A stretch of DNA of 64,000 bases, from assembly GCF_021390435.2 (NCBI RefSeq), contig NZ_JAJVCN010000002.1:496001-560000 (forward strand). The letters are read 5' to 3'. The position numbers were made by a program, and so were the translations under genes. Under the pieces are notes generated by a model. The model had not been told where the DNA came from. It did not search any database and was given only the letters and a program-made list of their open reading frames with translations. The DNA is from Kibdelosporangium philippinense (GTDB taxonomy: Bacteria > Actinomycetota > Actinomycetes > Mycobacteriales > Pseudonocardiaceae). Below, piece after piece: positions 17,330 through 26,067 of this stretch (its first letter is position 1; the number at the start of each line of letters is the position of its first letter).

Positions 17330-18913
17330 CTGGTGTTTTAACGTTCCGGGTGGTTGATCTTTGACATGGAGGCGGCCACCGCTCGATGATCTTGGTTCGT
17401 TCCACAGAACTTTGATCACGAAAGCGGTGGCCGTGTCTGGCAGTGTGCCTGATGGATCCCTTGTAGGCCAACTCCGGCGGCTGCGGCGGTTCCGCCGGGC
17501 GGTGTATGAGTCGTTCACGAGGTGGCCGGATGTGTTGTTCGAGATGGTGGACGCGTTGTTGTGTCATCCGGGCCGGTTGGAGTCGTTGCCGTATCTAAGC
17601 TTGGAGCCGGTGTTGCGGCGTGGGCATGGCAGTGTGTATGCCGCGTTGGATCGGGGCCGGATCGACGCCGCGGTGTTGGCGGGTGTGTTGGCGGGTGTGG
17701 TGGATCGGTCCTCGGGGCTGGTGTTCGCGTTGGATTGTTCGCAGTGGCCGCGTCCGGATGCGCCGACCAGCCCGGACCGGACGTTGAACTACGACGCGGG
17801 CAAGGATGTTGGCGGTGGCAGCGGGGTGGTGACTCCGGGCTGGTGGTTTCAGTGGCTGGCCGCGACCGGGACGAGCGGTTCGTCGTGGGCGTCGCCGGTG
17901 GCGGTGGCGCGTATCGCGGTGGGTGAGAACCACAATGTGGTTGCTGTCGGGCAGATCGAGGCGTTGCTGAAGCAGGTGGCTGCCGACCGGGACCCGGACG
18001 GTGGTGATGATGGTGGTGGTCTGGTTCCGATTGTGTGTGCTGACGGGGACTACAGCCCGGTGTATCTGGGTGGCCGGTTGACCGGCGAGCGGGTGCAGAT
18101 CGTGGTCCGGTTGCGTAAGGACGCGGTGGTGATGGCCGATCCGCCGCCGCGGGAACCAGGCACGATCGGGCGGCCGCGAGTGCACGGGCCAAAGATGAAA
18201 CTGTCCGATCGCCGTAGCTGGCGTGACCCGGACGAATACCTCGCGGTGCCCGCCGAGCCTGGGCGGGCCGCGGTGAGTGTGTCGGTGTGGCATGGGATGC
18301 ACCCGCGTGCCTCGGAATCGGCGGCACTGCGGGAACCTGGCTACCGGCCCGGGTACTCCCGCCCGGTGACCCGGGGCAGTGTGGTCTGGGTGTGTTCGGC
18401 CGACCCGGCGTACCCGCCGATGTGGTTGTTCTGGACCGGGCCTGAGGGCTCGTTCGATCTTGACCGGGTGTGGCGGGCGTATCTGCGCCGTTACGGCATC
18501 GAGCACCTCTTCCGGTTCCTCAAGCAATACCTGGCTTGGACCCGCCCTCGAGTGCGTGGCCCCGAGCAAGCCGAGCGGTGGAGTTGGCTGGTGGCTGTGG
18601 CTTATGTTCACCTGGTCCTGGCGCGTGGGCTCATCGCCGATCAGCGACTGTCCTGGGAACGACGCCGGGGACCGCTCAGCCCGCTACGGGTCAAACGCGG
18701 GTTTCGTGGGCTTCATCCGCGCCTGGGATCTCCGGCGAAACCGCGAAAACCTTCACGGCCCGGTCCGGGCCGCCCGACAGGGCGTACATCCATCCCCGCG
18801 ACGCGGCATCGCATCGTCCGTCCAGTGACAAAAACCTAAACCCAGCAACGAAAGCAGGGCCGCCGCTCCGCGACGGCCCTGCCCACCATGCCCTCACAAC
18901 GTTAAAACACCAG
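17330..18913 (+). mobile_element. insertion sequence with 16-bp terminal repeats, inserted in a hairpin
   Basis: 1584 bp. Perfect 16-bp inverted ends CTGGTGTTTTAACGTT at 17330-17345 and its complement at 18898-18913. It is flanked by the 6-bp direct repeat GCCGGT (17324-17329 and 18914-18919; one base of ambiguity would make it 7). It carries one DDE transposase gene. The intact ends and target duplication indicate a complete, fairly recent insertion. Confidence 0.93.
17427..18839 (+). CDS. DDE transposase, IS4-superfamily type (NF041680-like)
   Basis: About 470 residues from GTG 17427; an upstream TTG at 17361 would add 22 residues. Catalytic acidic residues appear in ALDCSQWPR (first D) and VCADGDYSP (second D). 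YLRRYGIEHLFRFLK matches the Y-(2)-R-(3)-E-(6)-K signature of the IS4 superfamily and carries the E. The N-terminus (GQLRRLRRFRRAVYESFTRWPD) resembles a widespread actinobacterial family of putative transposases. It cuts and joins the element ends. The C-terminal ~50 residues are proline- and arginine-rich and may be a tail without catalytic role. Confidence 0.88.
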   Translation: MAVSGSVPDGSLVGQLRRLRRFRRAVYESFTRWPDVLFEMVDALLCHPGRLESLPYLSLEPVLRRGHGSVYAALDRGRIDAAVLAGVLAGVVDRSSGLVFALDCSQWPRPDAPTSPDRTLNYDAGKDVGGGSGVVTPGWWFQWLAATGTSGSSWASPVAVARIAVGENHNVVAVGQIEALLKQVAADRDPDGGDDGGGLVPIVCADGDYSPVYLGGRLTGERVQIVVRLRKDAVVMADPPPREPGTIGRPRVHGPKMKLSDRRSWRDPDEYLAVPAEPGRAAVSVSVWHGMHPRASESAALREPGYRPGYSRPVTRGSVVWVCSADPAYPPMWLFWTGPEGSFDLDRVWRAYLRRYGIEHLFRFLKQYLAWTRPRVRGPEQAERWSWLVAVAYVHLVLARGLIADQRLSWERRRGPLSPLRVKRGFRGLHPRLGSPAKPRKPSRPGPGRPTGRTSIPATRHRIVRPVTKT

Positions 18914-18943
18914 GCCGGTTAGAACCGGCCAAAACACTCACGA
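18914..18943. terminator. right part of IS-split hairpin, still self-folding
   Basis: The arm 18924-18943 pairs with 17310-17329. On its own, 18913-18930 still folds as GGCCGGTT-AG-AACCGGCC. For purL transcripts (minus strand) that short hairpin is now followed by TGGTGTTTT from the IS end, so it may work as an intrinsic terminator. Confidence 0.7.
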
Positions 18944-18949
18944 AAGGTC

Positions 18950-21217
18950 CTAGTGGAACAGCGCGGGCAGGGTGCCCTGCCAGGCGTTGCTCAACTCGTC
19001 AAGCGAGAACGTGGCGACATCCTGGATCTCCAGGCCCTGGGACTCCGGGTCGACGACGCCAAGCTTGCGCCACGGCATGGACCGCGCCGAAAGCATGTCG
19101 GTGAACCGCAGCTCCTCTGTCCGGGGTACGGCGACGATCACGCGACCGGTCGACTCCGAGAACAGCTGAACGAACGGATCCTGCTCGGGGTCGAGGAAAA
19201 TCCGGGCGCCGGTCTGCCCGATCAAGCACGCCTCGACGATCGCCTGAGCAAGACCGCCCTCGGACAGGTCGTGCGCCGCGGAGATCATGCCATCGCGCGA
19301 TCCGGCCCGGAGGATGTCCGCGAGCAGCATCTCGTGCTGGAGGTCAACGCGCGGCGGCAAACCGCTCAACGACCCGTGCACGACGTGAGCCCACTCGGAA
19401 CCGCCCAACTCATCGGCCGTGTTCCCCAGCAGCAGCAACGTTTCGCCAGCCTCGGCGCCGATGCCTGTCGGGATACGTCGGCGGACATCGTCGATCACGC
19501 CGAGCACACCGACAACCGGGGTCGGCAGGATCGCGGTCGTCCCGGTCTGGTTGTAGAAGCTGACGTTTCCGCCGGTGACGGGGATACCCAACGTGACGCA
19601 GCCGTCCGCCAAGCCCCGAACGGCCTGTTCGAACTGCCACATCACGCCAGGGTCTTCGGGCGAGCCGAAGTTCAGGCAGTTCGTCACCGCGACCGGGGTC
19701 GCGCCACTCACCGCGACGTTCCGGTACGCCTCGGCCAAAGCCAACTGGGCGCCCGCATACGGGTCCAGCTTGCAGTAACGGCCGTTGCAGTCAACGGACA
19801 GCGAGACACCGCGGCCGGATTCCTCGTCGATCCGGATCATTCCGGAGTCCGACGGCTGCGCAAGCACTGTGCCGCCGCGGACATAGCGGTCGTACTGGTC
19901 CGTCACCCAACCACGGGACGACAGGTTGTGCGAGCCGACCATCCGCAGGACCAAGTCCCGCAGGTCCGAAGTGGACGGACGCGGCAACTCAATCGGCTGC
20001 TGCAGTGAGTCCTGCTCGACCGGACGCTGGACGGGCCGGTTGTACACCGGGCCTTCGTGAGCGACCGTACGCGGCGGGACGTCCACCACGACCTCGTCGT
20101 GCCAGGTGATCACCAAGCGGCCGGTGTCCGTGACCTCGCCGATTTCCGTCGCGGTCACGTCCCACTTCGCGCAGACCTTCATGAACGCGTCCACATCGGA
20201 CGGTTTCACGACCGCGCACATCCGCTCCTGCGATTCGCTGGAGAGAATCTCCGCCGGGGTCATTCCCTTGGCGCGCAACGGAACCCTGTCCAGGTTCACG
20301 TGCATGCCGCCGTCGCCGGCGCTGGCCAGCTCAGAGGTCGCGCACGACAGTCCCGCGCCGCCGAGGTCCTGGATGCCGACCACGATTCCCTCGCGGAACA
20401 GCTCGAGGCAGCACTCGATCAGCACCTTCTCCGTGAACGGGTCGCCGACCTGCACCGACGGCAGCTTCTTGCGGCCTGCCGTGGTTTCGTCGCCGGAGAA
20501 CGTGTCCGACGCCAGCACCGACACGCCGCCGATGCCGTCGAGACCCGTCCGCGCGCCGAACAGGATGATCTTGTTGCCCGTTCCCGACGCGTGCGCCAGG
20601 TGCAGGTCCTCGACCCGCATCGCGCCCACGCACAGGGCGTTGACCAGCGGGTTGCCCAGGTAGGTCGAGTCGAAGACCACCTCGCCGCCGATGTTCGGCA
20701 GGCCGAGGCAGTTGCCGTAACCACCGACACCGGCCACCACGCCCGGCAGTACCCGGCGTGTGTCCGGAGCGTCGGCCGGGCCGAACCGCAGCGAGTCCAT
20801 CACGGCAAGCGGGCGCGCACCCATCGCCATGATGTCGCGGACGATGCCGCCGACACCGGTCGCCGCGCCCTGGTAAGGCTCCACATAGGACGGGTGGTTG
20901 TGGCTTTCCACCTTGAAGGTGACCGCCCAGCCGTCGCCGATGTCGACGACGCCGGCGTTCTCGCCGATCCCGGCGAGCATCTTCGAGCGCATCTGCTCGG
21001 TGGTCGTCTTGCCGAAGTAGGCAAGGTGCACTTTGGACGACTTGTAGGAGCAGTGTTCGCTCCACATCACCGAGTACATCGCCAGTTCGGCGTCCGTCGG
21101 CCGGCGGCCGAGGATCTCGCGGATCCGCTGGTACTCGTCGTCCTTCAGGCCCAGTTCCTTGTAGGGCTGGGCGGTGTCGGGGGTGGCTTCCGCGTGCTTG
21201 ACAGAGTCGGTAGTCAT
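18950..21217 (-). CDS. purL: phosphoribosylformylglycinamidine synthase subunit II
   Basis: 755 residues, the small-type PurL that works with PurS and PurQ to convert FGAR to FGAM using ATP and glutamine-derived ammonia. The catalytic histidine and ATP-binding region are in MWSEHCSYKSSK near residue 51. Other family segments are FKVESHNHPSYVEPYQGAATGVGGI, GGAGLSCATSELAS and DLSEGGLAQAIVEA. The ATG at 21217 overlaps the purQ stop by four bases. purS-purQ-purL form one leftward operon ending at the IS-split hairpin. Confidence 0.97.
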   Translation of the reverse strand: MTTDSVKHAEATPDTAQPYKELGLKDDEYQRIREILGRRPTDAELAMYSVMWSEHCSYKSSKVHLAYFGKTTTEQMRSKMLAGIGENAGVVDIGDGWAVTFKVESHNHPSYVEPYQGAATGVGGIVRDIMAMGARPLAVMDSLRFGPADAPDTRRVLPGVVAGVGGYGNCLGLPNIGGEVVFDSTYLGNPLVNALCVGAMRVEDLHLAHASGTGNKIILFGARTGLDGIGGVSVLASDTFSGDETTAGRKKLPSVQVGDPFTEKVLIECCLELFREGIVVGIQDLGGAGLSCATSELASAGDGGMHVNLDRVPLRAKGMTPAEILSSESQERMCAVVKPSDVDAFMKVCAKWDVTATEIGEVTDTGRLVITWHDEVVVDVPPRTVAHEGPVYNRPVQRPVEQDSLQQPIELPRPSTSDLRDLVLRMVGSHNLSSRGWVTDQYDRYVRGGTVLAQPSDSGMIRIDEESGRGVSLSVDCNGRYCKLDPYAGAQLALAEAYRNVAVSGATPVAVTNCLNFGSPEDPGVMWQFEQAVRGLADGCVTLGIPVTGGNVSFYNQTGTTAILPTPVVGVLGVIDDVRRRIPTGIGAEAGETLLLLGNTADELGGSEWAHVVHGSLSGLPPRVDLQHEMLLADILRAGSRDGMISAAHDLSEGGLAQAIVEACLIGQTGARIFLDPEQDPFVQLFSESTGRVIVAVPRTEELRFTDMLSARSMPWRKLGVVDPESQGLEIQDVATFSLDELSNAWQGTLPALFH

Positions 21218-21885
21218 GCCTTCACCAGTGCGTCGATGGCGGAAAAGAACATGCCCAGGCCGTCGTCGGACGGTCCGGTCAGTGCGTCGATGGCGTGCTC
21301 AGGGTGCGGCATCAGGCCGACCACCCGGCCACGCGCGTCGGTGATGCCGGCGATGTTGTTCAGCGACCCGTTCGGGTTGTCGCCGACGTACCGGAACACC
21401 ACGCGGCCCTCGCCTTCGAGTTCCGCCAACGTGTTCTGCTCGGCGACGTACCCGCCTTCGCCGGACTTCAACGGGATCAGGATCTCCGCGCCCTTGTCGT
21501 AGCGCGTGGTCCACGCGGTGGAGTTGTTCTCCACCTTCAGCCACTGGTCCCGGCAGACGAAGTGCAGTTCGTGGTTACGCACCAGCGCGCCGGGCAGCAG
21601 TCCGGCCTCGCACAGGATCTGGAAACCGTTGCAGATTCCCAGAATCGGCATGCCCTTCGCGGCGGCTTCGATCACCGGGCCCATCACCGGGGCGAACCGG
21701 GCAATCGCGCCACACCGCAGGTAATCGCCGTACGAGAAGCCGCCGGGCACGATCACCGCGTCGACGCCACGCAGATCCGCGTCGGCGTGCCACAGCGAAA
21801 CGGCCTCGCCGCCCGCGTACTTCGCCGCGCGGGCCGCGTCCTGGTCATCAAGGGTGCCAGGGAACGTGATGACGCCGATCTTCAT
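21214..21885 (-). CDS. purQ: phosphoribosylformylglycinamidine synthase subunit I (glutaminase)
   Basis: 223 residues. Class I glutamine amidotransferase that supplies ammonia to PurL. The nucleophilic cysteine is in ILGICNGFQILCEAG, the oxyanion region in VPGGFSYGDYLR, and the His-Glu pair in MPHPEHAID near the C-terminus. It overlaps purL and purS by four bases at each end, so the three subunits are translationally coupled, in keeping with their assembly into one complex. Confidence 0.97.
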   Translation of the reverse strand: MKIGVITFPGTLDDQDAARAAKYAGGEAVSLWHADADLRGVDAVIVPGGFSYGDYLRCGAIARFAPVMGPVIEAAAKGMPILGICNGFQILCEAGLLPGALVRNHELHFVCRDQWLKVENNSTAWTTRYDKGAEILIPLKSGEGGYVAEQNTLAELEGEGRVVFRYVGDNPNGSLNNIAGITDARGRVVGLMPHPEHAIDALTGPSDDGLGMFFSAIDALVKA

Positions 21886-22136
21886 GCGTCGAGCCTCCGT
21901 ACCGTGAAGTCCTCGATCACGGTGTTGGCAAGGAGGTCAGCGGCGATCTTGGTGAGCGTCTCGTCGTCGACCGAGTCGTCCACCTCCAGCTCGAACCGCT
22001 TGCCTTGGCGCACCTCGATGACGCCTTCGAATCCGAGACGCGGCAGTGCTTTGGCCACCGCCTGTCCCTGTGGGTCGAGAATCTCCGGCTTGGGCATTAC
22101 GTCGACGACGACACGAGCCACGGTCGTTGCTCCCAT
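21882..22136 (-). CDS. purS: phosphoribosylformylglycinamidine synthase subunit PurS
   Basis: 84 residues from ATG 22136; an upstream ATG at 22151 would add five residues. PurS bridges PurL and PurQ and helps channel ammonia. Recognisable features are VARVVVDVMPKPEILDPQG at the N-terminus, ALPRLGFEGVIEVRQGKRFEL, and the C-terminal DLLANTVIEDFTV. It is the first gene of the purSQL operon. The 113-bp gap to the divergent epimerase gene must hold the promoter; no recognisable operator was seen. Confidence 0.94.
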   Translation of the reverse strand: MGATTVARVVVDVMPKPEILDPQGQAVAKALPRLGFEGVIEVRQGKRFELEVDDSVDDETLTKIAADLLANTVIEDFTVRRLDA

Positions 22137-22249
22137 TATCAAAGCCATCACAGCGGGTCACGGTGGACGGGAGAAGAGTACCTGACCTGGGCGTTCGCTC
22201 TGCGCGAGCACGCTCGCCAAGCGAGCTCGGTCACAGCGAGGATCGTGAC

Positions 22250-23215
22250 ATGCGACTTCTCGTACTGGGTGGGACGGTGTTTCTCGGCCACGCGATCGCG
22301 GCCGAGGCGGTGCGCCGAGGGCATGACGTGACCTGCGCGGCAAGGGGTAGCACGAACGACGCGCCCGCTCAGTTGATCAAGCTCGACCGGGACGACCCGG
22401 ACGGCCTCGCGCCAGTGCGCGGCGAGCGGTTCGACGCCGTTGTGGACGTGGCGAAGATCTCCTACCCGCATGTCCGCAGGGCCGTCGAGCAGGTCAAGAC
22501 CGACCACTGGACGTTCGTCTCGTCGATCAGCGTCTACTCGGAGTTCCGGACCGGCGCAGTCAGTGACCCGGTCTTCGAGCCGGTGCTCGGTCAAGGCACC
22601 GCCGGGGACATGGAGAACTACGGCGCCATCAAGGTGGCCAGCGAGAACGCGGCCAGGGACGTGTTCGGTGAGAGCGCGTTCATCGTCCGAGCGGGATTGA
22701 TCACCGGACGTGGTGACCTGTCCGATCGCTTTGGCTACTGGCCCGCGCGACTGTCCGGCACCGGGCAGGCCGTCGTGCCGGACGCTTTCGACCAGCCGAC
22801 GTTCCACATCGACGTGGCAGACCTGGCGGAGTGGATCATCGACGGCGCCGAGCAGCGTATCGGCGGCACGTTCAACGCGGCTGGACTGCCGATCCCGTTC
22901 GGCGAACTGCTGTCCCGGGTGAAAGCGGTCGTCGGCGGCGACGCCGAGCTCGTCCCGGTCGCCGAGCAGCGGCTGCTCGACCTTGAGGTCAACCCGTGGT
23001 TTGGACCGCGTTCGTTGCCGTTGTGGTTGCCTGGGGGCGACATCATCGGCGCGAACTGGGACGTGCGGCCCGCGATCGACGCCGGTCTGACGTTCCAGAC
23101 GCTCGAACAAGCCGCGCTGAACGCGCTGGAGCACGAACGCGCACTCGGATTGGCGCGTTCTCGTCGTGCCGGACTCACCCCGACGGAGGAAGCTGAGATT
23201 CTGAATCGTCGCTGA
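22250..23215 (+). CDS. NAD-dependent epimerase/dehydratase-like protein (extended SDR)
   Basis: 321 residues from ATG 22250, preceded by GAGGA; the frame open to 22046 crosses the divergent purS promoter and is not coding. The N-terminal dinucleotide motif is GGTVFLG in the GGTxFxG form of atypical extended SDRs, and the catalytic YxxxK is YGAIK near residue 124. No sugar-nucleotide motif is obvious, and related proteins are often annotated as reductases or RNA-binding CSP41-like proteins. The GMC oxidoreductase gene starts 17 bp downstream, suggesting a shared transcript. The substrate is unknown. Confidence 0.85.
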   Translation: MRLLVLGGTVFLGHAIAAEAVRRGHDVTCAARGSTNDAPAQLIKLDRDDPDGLAPVRGERFDAVVDVAKISYPHVRRAVEQVKTDHWTFVSSISVYSEFRTGAVSDPVFEPVLGQGTAGDMENYGAIKVASENAARDVFGESAFIVRAGLITGRGDLSDRFGYWPARLSGTGQAVVPDAFDQPTFHIDVADLAEWIIDGAEQRIGGTFNAAGLPIPFGELLSRVKAVVGGDAELVPVAEQRLLDLEVNPWFGPRSLPLWLPGGDIIGANWDVRPAIDAGLTFQTLEQAALNALEHERALGLARSRRAGLTPTEEAEILNRR

Positions 23216-23232
23216 ATGGCAGGATCTCAAGA

Positions 23233-24801
23233 ATGCGCGAGACTTTCGACTACATCGTGGTAGGCGCCGGTAGCGCGGGATGCGTGCTCGCCGACCGGCT
23301 GACCGAAGATCCGGGCGTCCGAGTGCTGCTGCTCGAAGCGGGCGGCGAGGACAACGCCGACGAAATCCACATCCCGGCTGCGTTCGCGAACCTGTTCAAG
23401 ACCAAATGGGACTGGAACTACGAAACCGTCGAGCAAAAACACATGGGCGGCCGCACCGCCTACTGGCCACGGATGAAAGCCCTCGGCGGCTGTTCATCGA
23501 TGAACGCGATGATGTACATGCGAGGCAATCGCGCAGACTATGACTTCTGGCGTGACTCCCACGGCGCCACCGGCTGGGGTTACGACGACGTACTGCCGTA
23601 CTTCGTCCGCGCCGAGCGCAACACACGCCTCAGCGGCCCAATGCACGGCACGGACGGGCCGTTGTACGTCGAAGACCGTCGCTACACACACGAGCTTTCC
23701 AGCTCCTGGGTGCAAGCGGCCGTCGCCTGGGGCCTGAAGCCAACCGACGACTTCAACGGAGCTCACCAGGAAGGCGCCGGCCTGTACCAGGTGACGTGCC
23801 ACAACGGCCGCCGCTGGTCGACAGCCGACGCGTACCTGCGCCCAGCGATGGTCCGTGACAACCTGACGGTCCGGACCAACGCGCTCGCCACGAGGGTCAT
23901 CATCGAATCCGGCCGTGCCGTCGGAATGGAATACCTGCACGAAGGCTCGACGAAGACCACGTACGTCGACGGCGAAGTCGTGTTGTCCGGCGGCGCGATC
24001 AACTCGCCGCAACTGCTGATGCTGTCCGGCATCGGACCAGCCGAACACCTGCGGGACATGGGAATCGAGGTGGTCGTAGGCCTGAATGAAGTGGGCGAGA
24101 ACCTGCACGACCACCCAGCGGCCGCGATCATCTACACGACAAAGAAAACAACGGACCTCGTCGACTACGCCAACCCCCGCCGCCTGGTCCAGTGGCAGCT
24201 GACCGGGCGCGGTCCGATGGCGTCGAACATCGGGGAAGCAGGCGGCTTCATCCCGACGAGCGAAGACCTGCCAGCGCCGGACGTGCAGTTCATCGTGGCG
24301 CCAACCTTGTTCTACGACAACGGATTGCGCGAACCAACCGCCCCCGGATTCACCGCGGCAGCGGTCAACGTGGCGCCGAAGAGCCGCGGCCGCTTGCGGT
24401 TGCGCTCAAGCAACCCACAGTGGCGCCCGGAGATCGACCCGGCGTACTACACGGACCCGTCGGACATCGAGGTAATGGTCGCCGGACTCCGGATGCAGCA
24501 GGAAATCTGCGAGCGGTCGGCGATCGCCCGTTTCCTGGACCGCCCGTTCCTGCCGGACACCGCGGACCTCACTGAAGAGGTATTGGTCGACCACATCCGC
24601 GAGTGGTCCCAGACGCTGTATCACCCGGTCGGCACGTGCTCGATCGGCACAGTCGTGGACCCGTCGCTGAAGGTCAACGGTGTCGAGGGATTGCGGGTCG
24701 CGGACGCGTCCGTGATGCCGATGGTGCCACGCGGAAACACCAACGCCCCCACGATCATGGTCGGCGAGAAAGCCGCGGACCTGATCAAGAACAACCACTG
24801 A
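23233..24801 (+). CDS. GMC family FAD-dependent oxidoreductase (choline dehydrogenase-like)
   Basis: 522 residues. FAD-binding motif VVGAGSAGCVLADRL at the N-terminus and LLLEAGGED for the ribose contact. The GMC signatures are GGRTAYWPRMKALGGCSSMNAM and SGGAINSPQLLMLSGIGP, and the active-site His region is TLYHPVGTCSIG near residue 460. Such enzymes oxidise primary alcohols (choline, long-chain or aromatic alcohols) to aldehydes. No betaine aldehyde dehydrogenase is adjacent, so a choline role is not supported. It ends before a hairpin of the CTCGTGAGTG family. Confidence 0.92.
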   Translation: MRETFDYIVVGAGSAGCVLADRLTEDPGVRVLLLEAGGEDNADEIHIPAAFANLFKTKWDWNYETVEQKHMGGRTAYWPRMKALGGCSSMNAMMYMRGNRADYDFWRDSHGATGWGYDDVLPYFVRAERNTRLSGPMHGTDGPLYVEDRRYTHELSSSWVQAAVAWGLKPTDDFNGAHQEGAGLYQVTCHNGRRWSTADAYLRPAMVRDNLTVRTNALATRVIIESGRAVGMEYLHEGSTKTTYVDGEVVLSGGAINSPQLLMLSGIGPAEHLRDMGIEVVVGLNEVGENLHDHPAAAIIYTTKKTTDLVDYANPRRLVQWQLTGRGPMASNIGEAGGFIPTSEDLPAPDVQFIVAPTLFYDNGLREPTAPGFTAAAVNVAPKSRGRLRLRSSNPQWRPEIDPAYYTDPSDIEVMVAGLRMQQEICERSAIARFLDRPFLPDTADLTEEVLVDHIREWSQTLYHPVGTCSIGTVVDPSLKVNGVEGLRVADASVMPMVPRGNTNAPTIMVGEKAADLIKNNH

Positions 24802-24807
24802 TCACCC

Positions 24808-24853
24808 CTCGTGAGTGGTTATCAGCGTTAGAACACGCATAACCACTCACGAG
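24808..24853. terminator. hairpin of the CTCGTGAGTG family between convergent genes
   Basis: Arms CTCGTGAGTGGTTAT (24808-24822) and ATAACCACTCACGAG (24839-24853) pair over 15 bp. The inner GCGT/ACGC pairs again around TAGAAC. It lies 6 bp after the GMC stop and 4 bp before the pentapeptide gene stop on the other strand, so it probably ends transcripts from both sides. Confidence 0.85.
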
Positions 24854-24857
24854 GAAC

Positions 24858-26012
24858 TTAGGCGTGCACGGAGCCGGTGTCGTCAACGATCCAGCCTTGG
24901 GGCAGTTCGTTCTTCATCTCCAACGAGACCGTCATGCCGTTCGTGTCAGCAGAAGCGGTCGCCGCGGCTGACATGTCGAGGCCGCCGTTGAAGGCGCTGT
25001 GGTTGAGGTCGATCGGCTGCGCGAACTTGCTGCCGCGCAACACAACCTTGCCGTCGAATGTCGCGTGCGCCAGCTTGGCCACACCGTCGAACTTGGACTG
25101 CTTCAGGTCGACCAACTGGTCAGCCTCGAAGTTGGAGAACCAGGCACGCTTGTGGAAGGTCGTGCCGGAAGCGATGAACTTGCCCCAACTGTGCGCTGCG
25201 GTGAACCACGCGTCGCCGTAGACATCCATGTTGCCGAAAGCGTTGGCTTCGTACAGGTTCACGGACCGGGCGGTGAGCTGGCCGACGACACGCTCCGAAA
25301 TGTCGAAGTACTCCAAGGTCGCGCCGGTCAGGTCCAGGTCGTACGTGGGCGCGCGCCCGTCGCCGCTCTCCGGGAGCAGCTCCCCGATCAGCCGCTGCGC
25401 GGTCAACCGAACCTGGCGTTCACGGTCGGCCTCCACCGACTCTTCGACCTCGGTGGCACCGCGCAGCCGGGCGTAGTGCGCGTGGTCGAAAGGCCGCCGC
25501 AGGTACGCGCACAGCACGTCAAGCACGGTCTGCGTGTACTCCGGGCGGCTGTTGGCCAGACCGGCCAGTGCATGCATCGCGCCGACTCTGACCTGGTCGG
25601 CGTCGTTTCCGAGCAGCTCGATCGATCTGGCGAACCGCTCGTCCGTCGAGCGCTCACGGTCGTGCTGCATCCGCTGGGTTTCCATCTGCTGGCGGGTCTG
25701 CTCGATCGTGTGACGCTGGGTTTCCAGGTCGTGCCTTCGGCGCTCGATGTCCTGGCGGTCTTCGTCGATCTTGTGACGGCGGTCCGCCAACCACAGCGCG
25801 TACAGGCCCACGACACCCAGCGCGGCGAGACCGCCGGTTCGCAGGGCGTCGCTCAGGGAGACGCCACCGTCGAGCATCAGCCAGCCCGAGATGGTGAACA
25901 GCAGGCCCACGGCACCGATGATCGTGCCGGTGAGGGCACGGGCCTGCTGCGCGAAAACCACCCCACTGCCGATCATGAGCAGCACACCAACGATGACCAG
26001 GGCCAAATTCAT
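24858..26012 (-). CDS. membrane-anchored pentapeptide-repeat-like protein with coiled coil
   Basis: 384 residues from ATG 26012. There are three hydrophobic segments at the N-terminus (about residues 2-22, 28-50 and 57-75). A charged coiled coil rich in Arg, Gln and His follows (KIDEDRQDIERRRHDLETQ, about 78-125). Next is the FARSIELLGNDADQVRVGAMHALAGLA module common in actinobacterial pentapeptide proteins, then a right-handed beta-helix-like region with weak A(D/N)LxX repeats (DLTGATLEYFDIS, FEADQLVDLKQSKFDGV). It is anchored in the membrane with a cytosolic tail. The function is unknown; it may be a scaffold or sensor. It converges on the GMC gene. Confidence 0.82.
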   Translation of the reverse strand: MNLALVIVGVLLMIGSGVVFAQQARALTGTIIGAVGLLFTISGWLMLDGGVSLSDALRTGGLAALGVVGLYALWLADRRHKIDEDRQDIERRRHDLETQRHTIEQTRQQMETQRMQHDRERSTDERFARSIELLGNDADQVRVGAMHALAGLANSRPEYTQTVLDVLCAYLRRPFDHAHYARLRGATEVEESVEADRERQVRLTAQRLIGELLPESGDGRAPTYDLDLTGATLEYFDISERVVGQLTARSVNLYEANAFGNMDVYGDAWFTAAHSWGKFIASGTTFHKRAWFSNFEADQLVDLKQSKFDGVAKLAHATFDGKVVLRGSKFAQPIDLNHSAFNGGLDMSAAATASADTNGMTVSLEMKNELPQGWIVDDTGSVHA

Positions 26013-26067
26013 CCGCACAGTGTGGTGTGCATCCGGCCCCACGGATAGGGCCGGATGCAGCAGTGGG

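Noticed and set aside
23233..24801. Choline-to-betaine osmoprotection locus
   Set aside because: Only the GMC oxidoreductase is present; no betaine aldehyde dehydrogenase, choline transporter or BetI regulator is adjacent.
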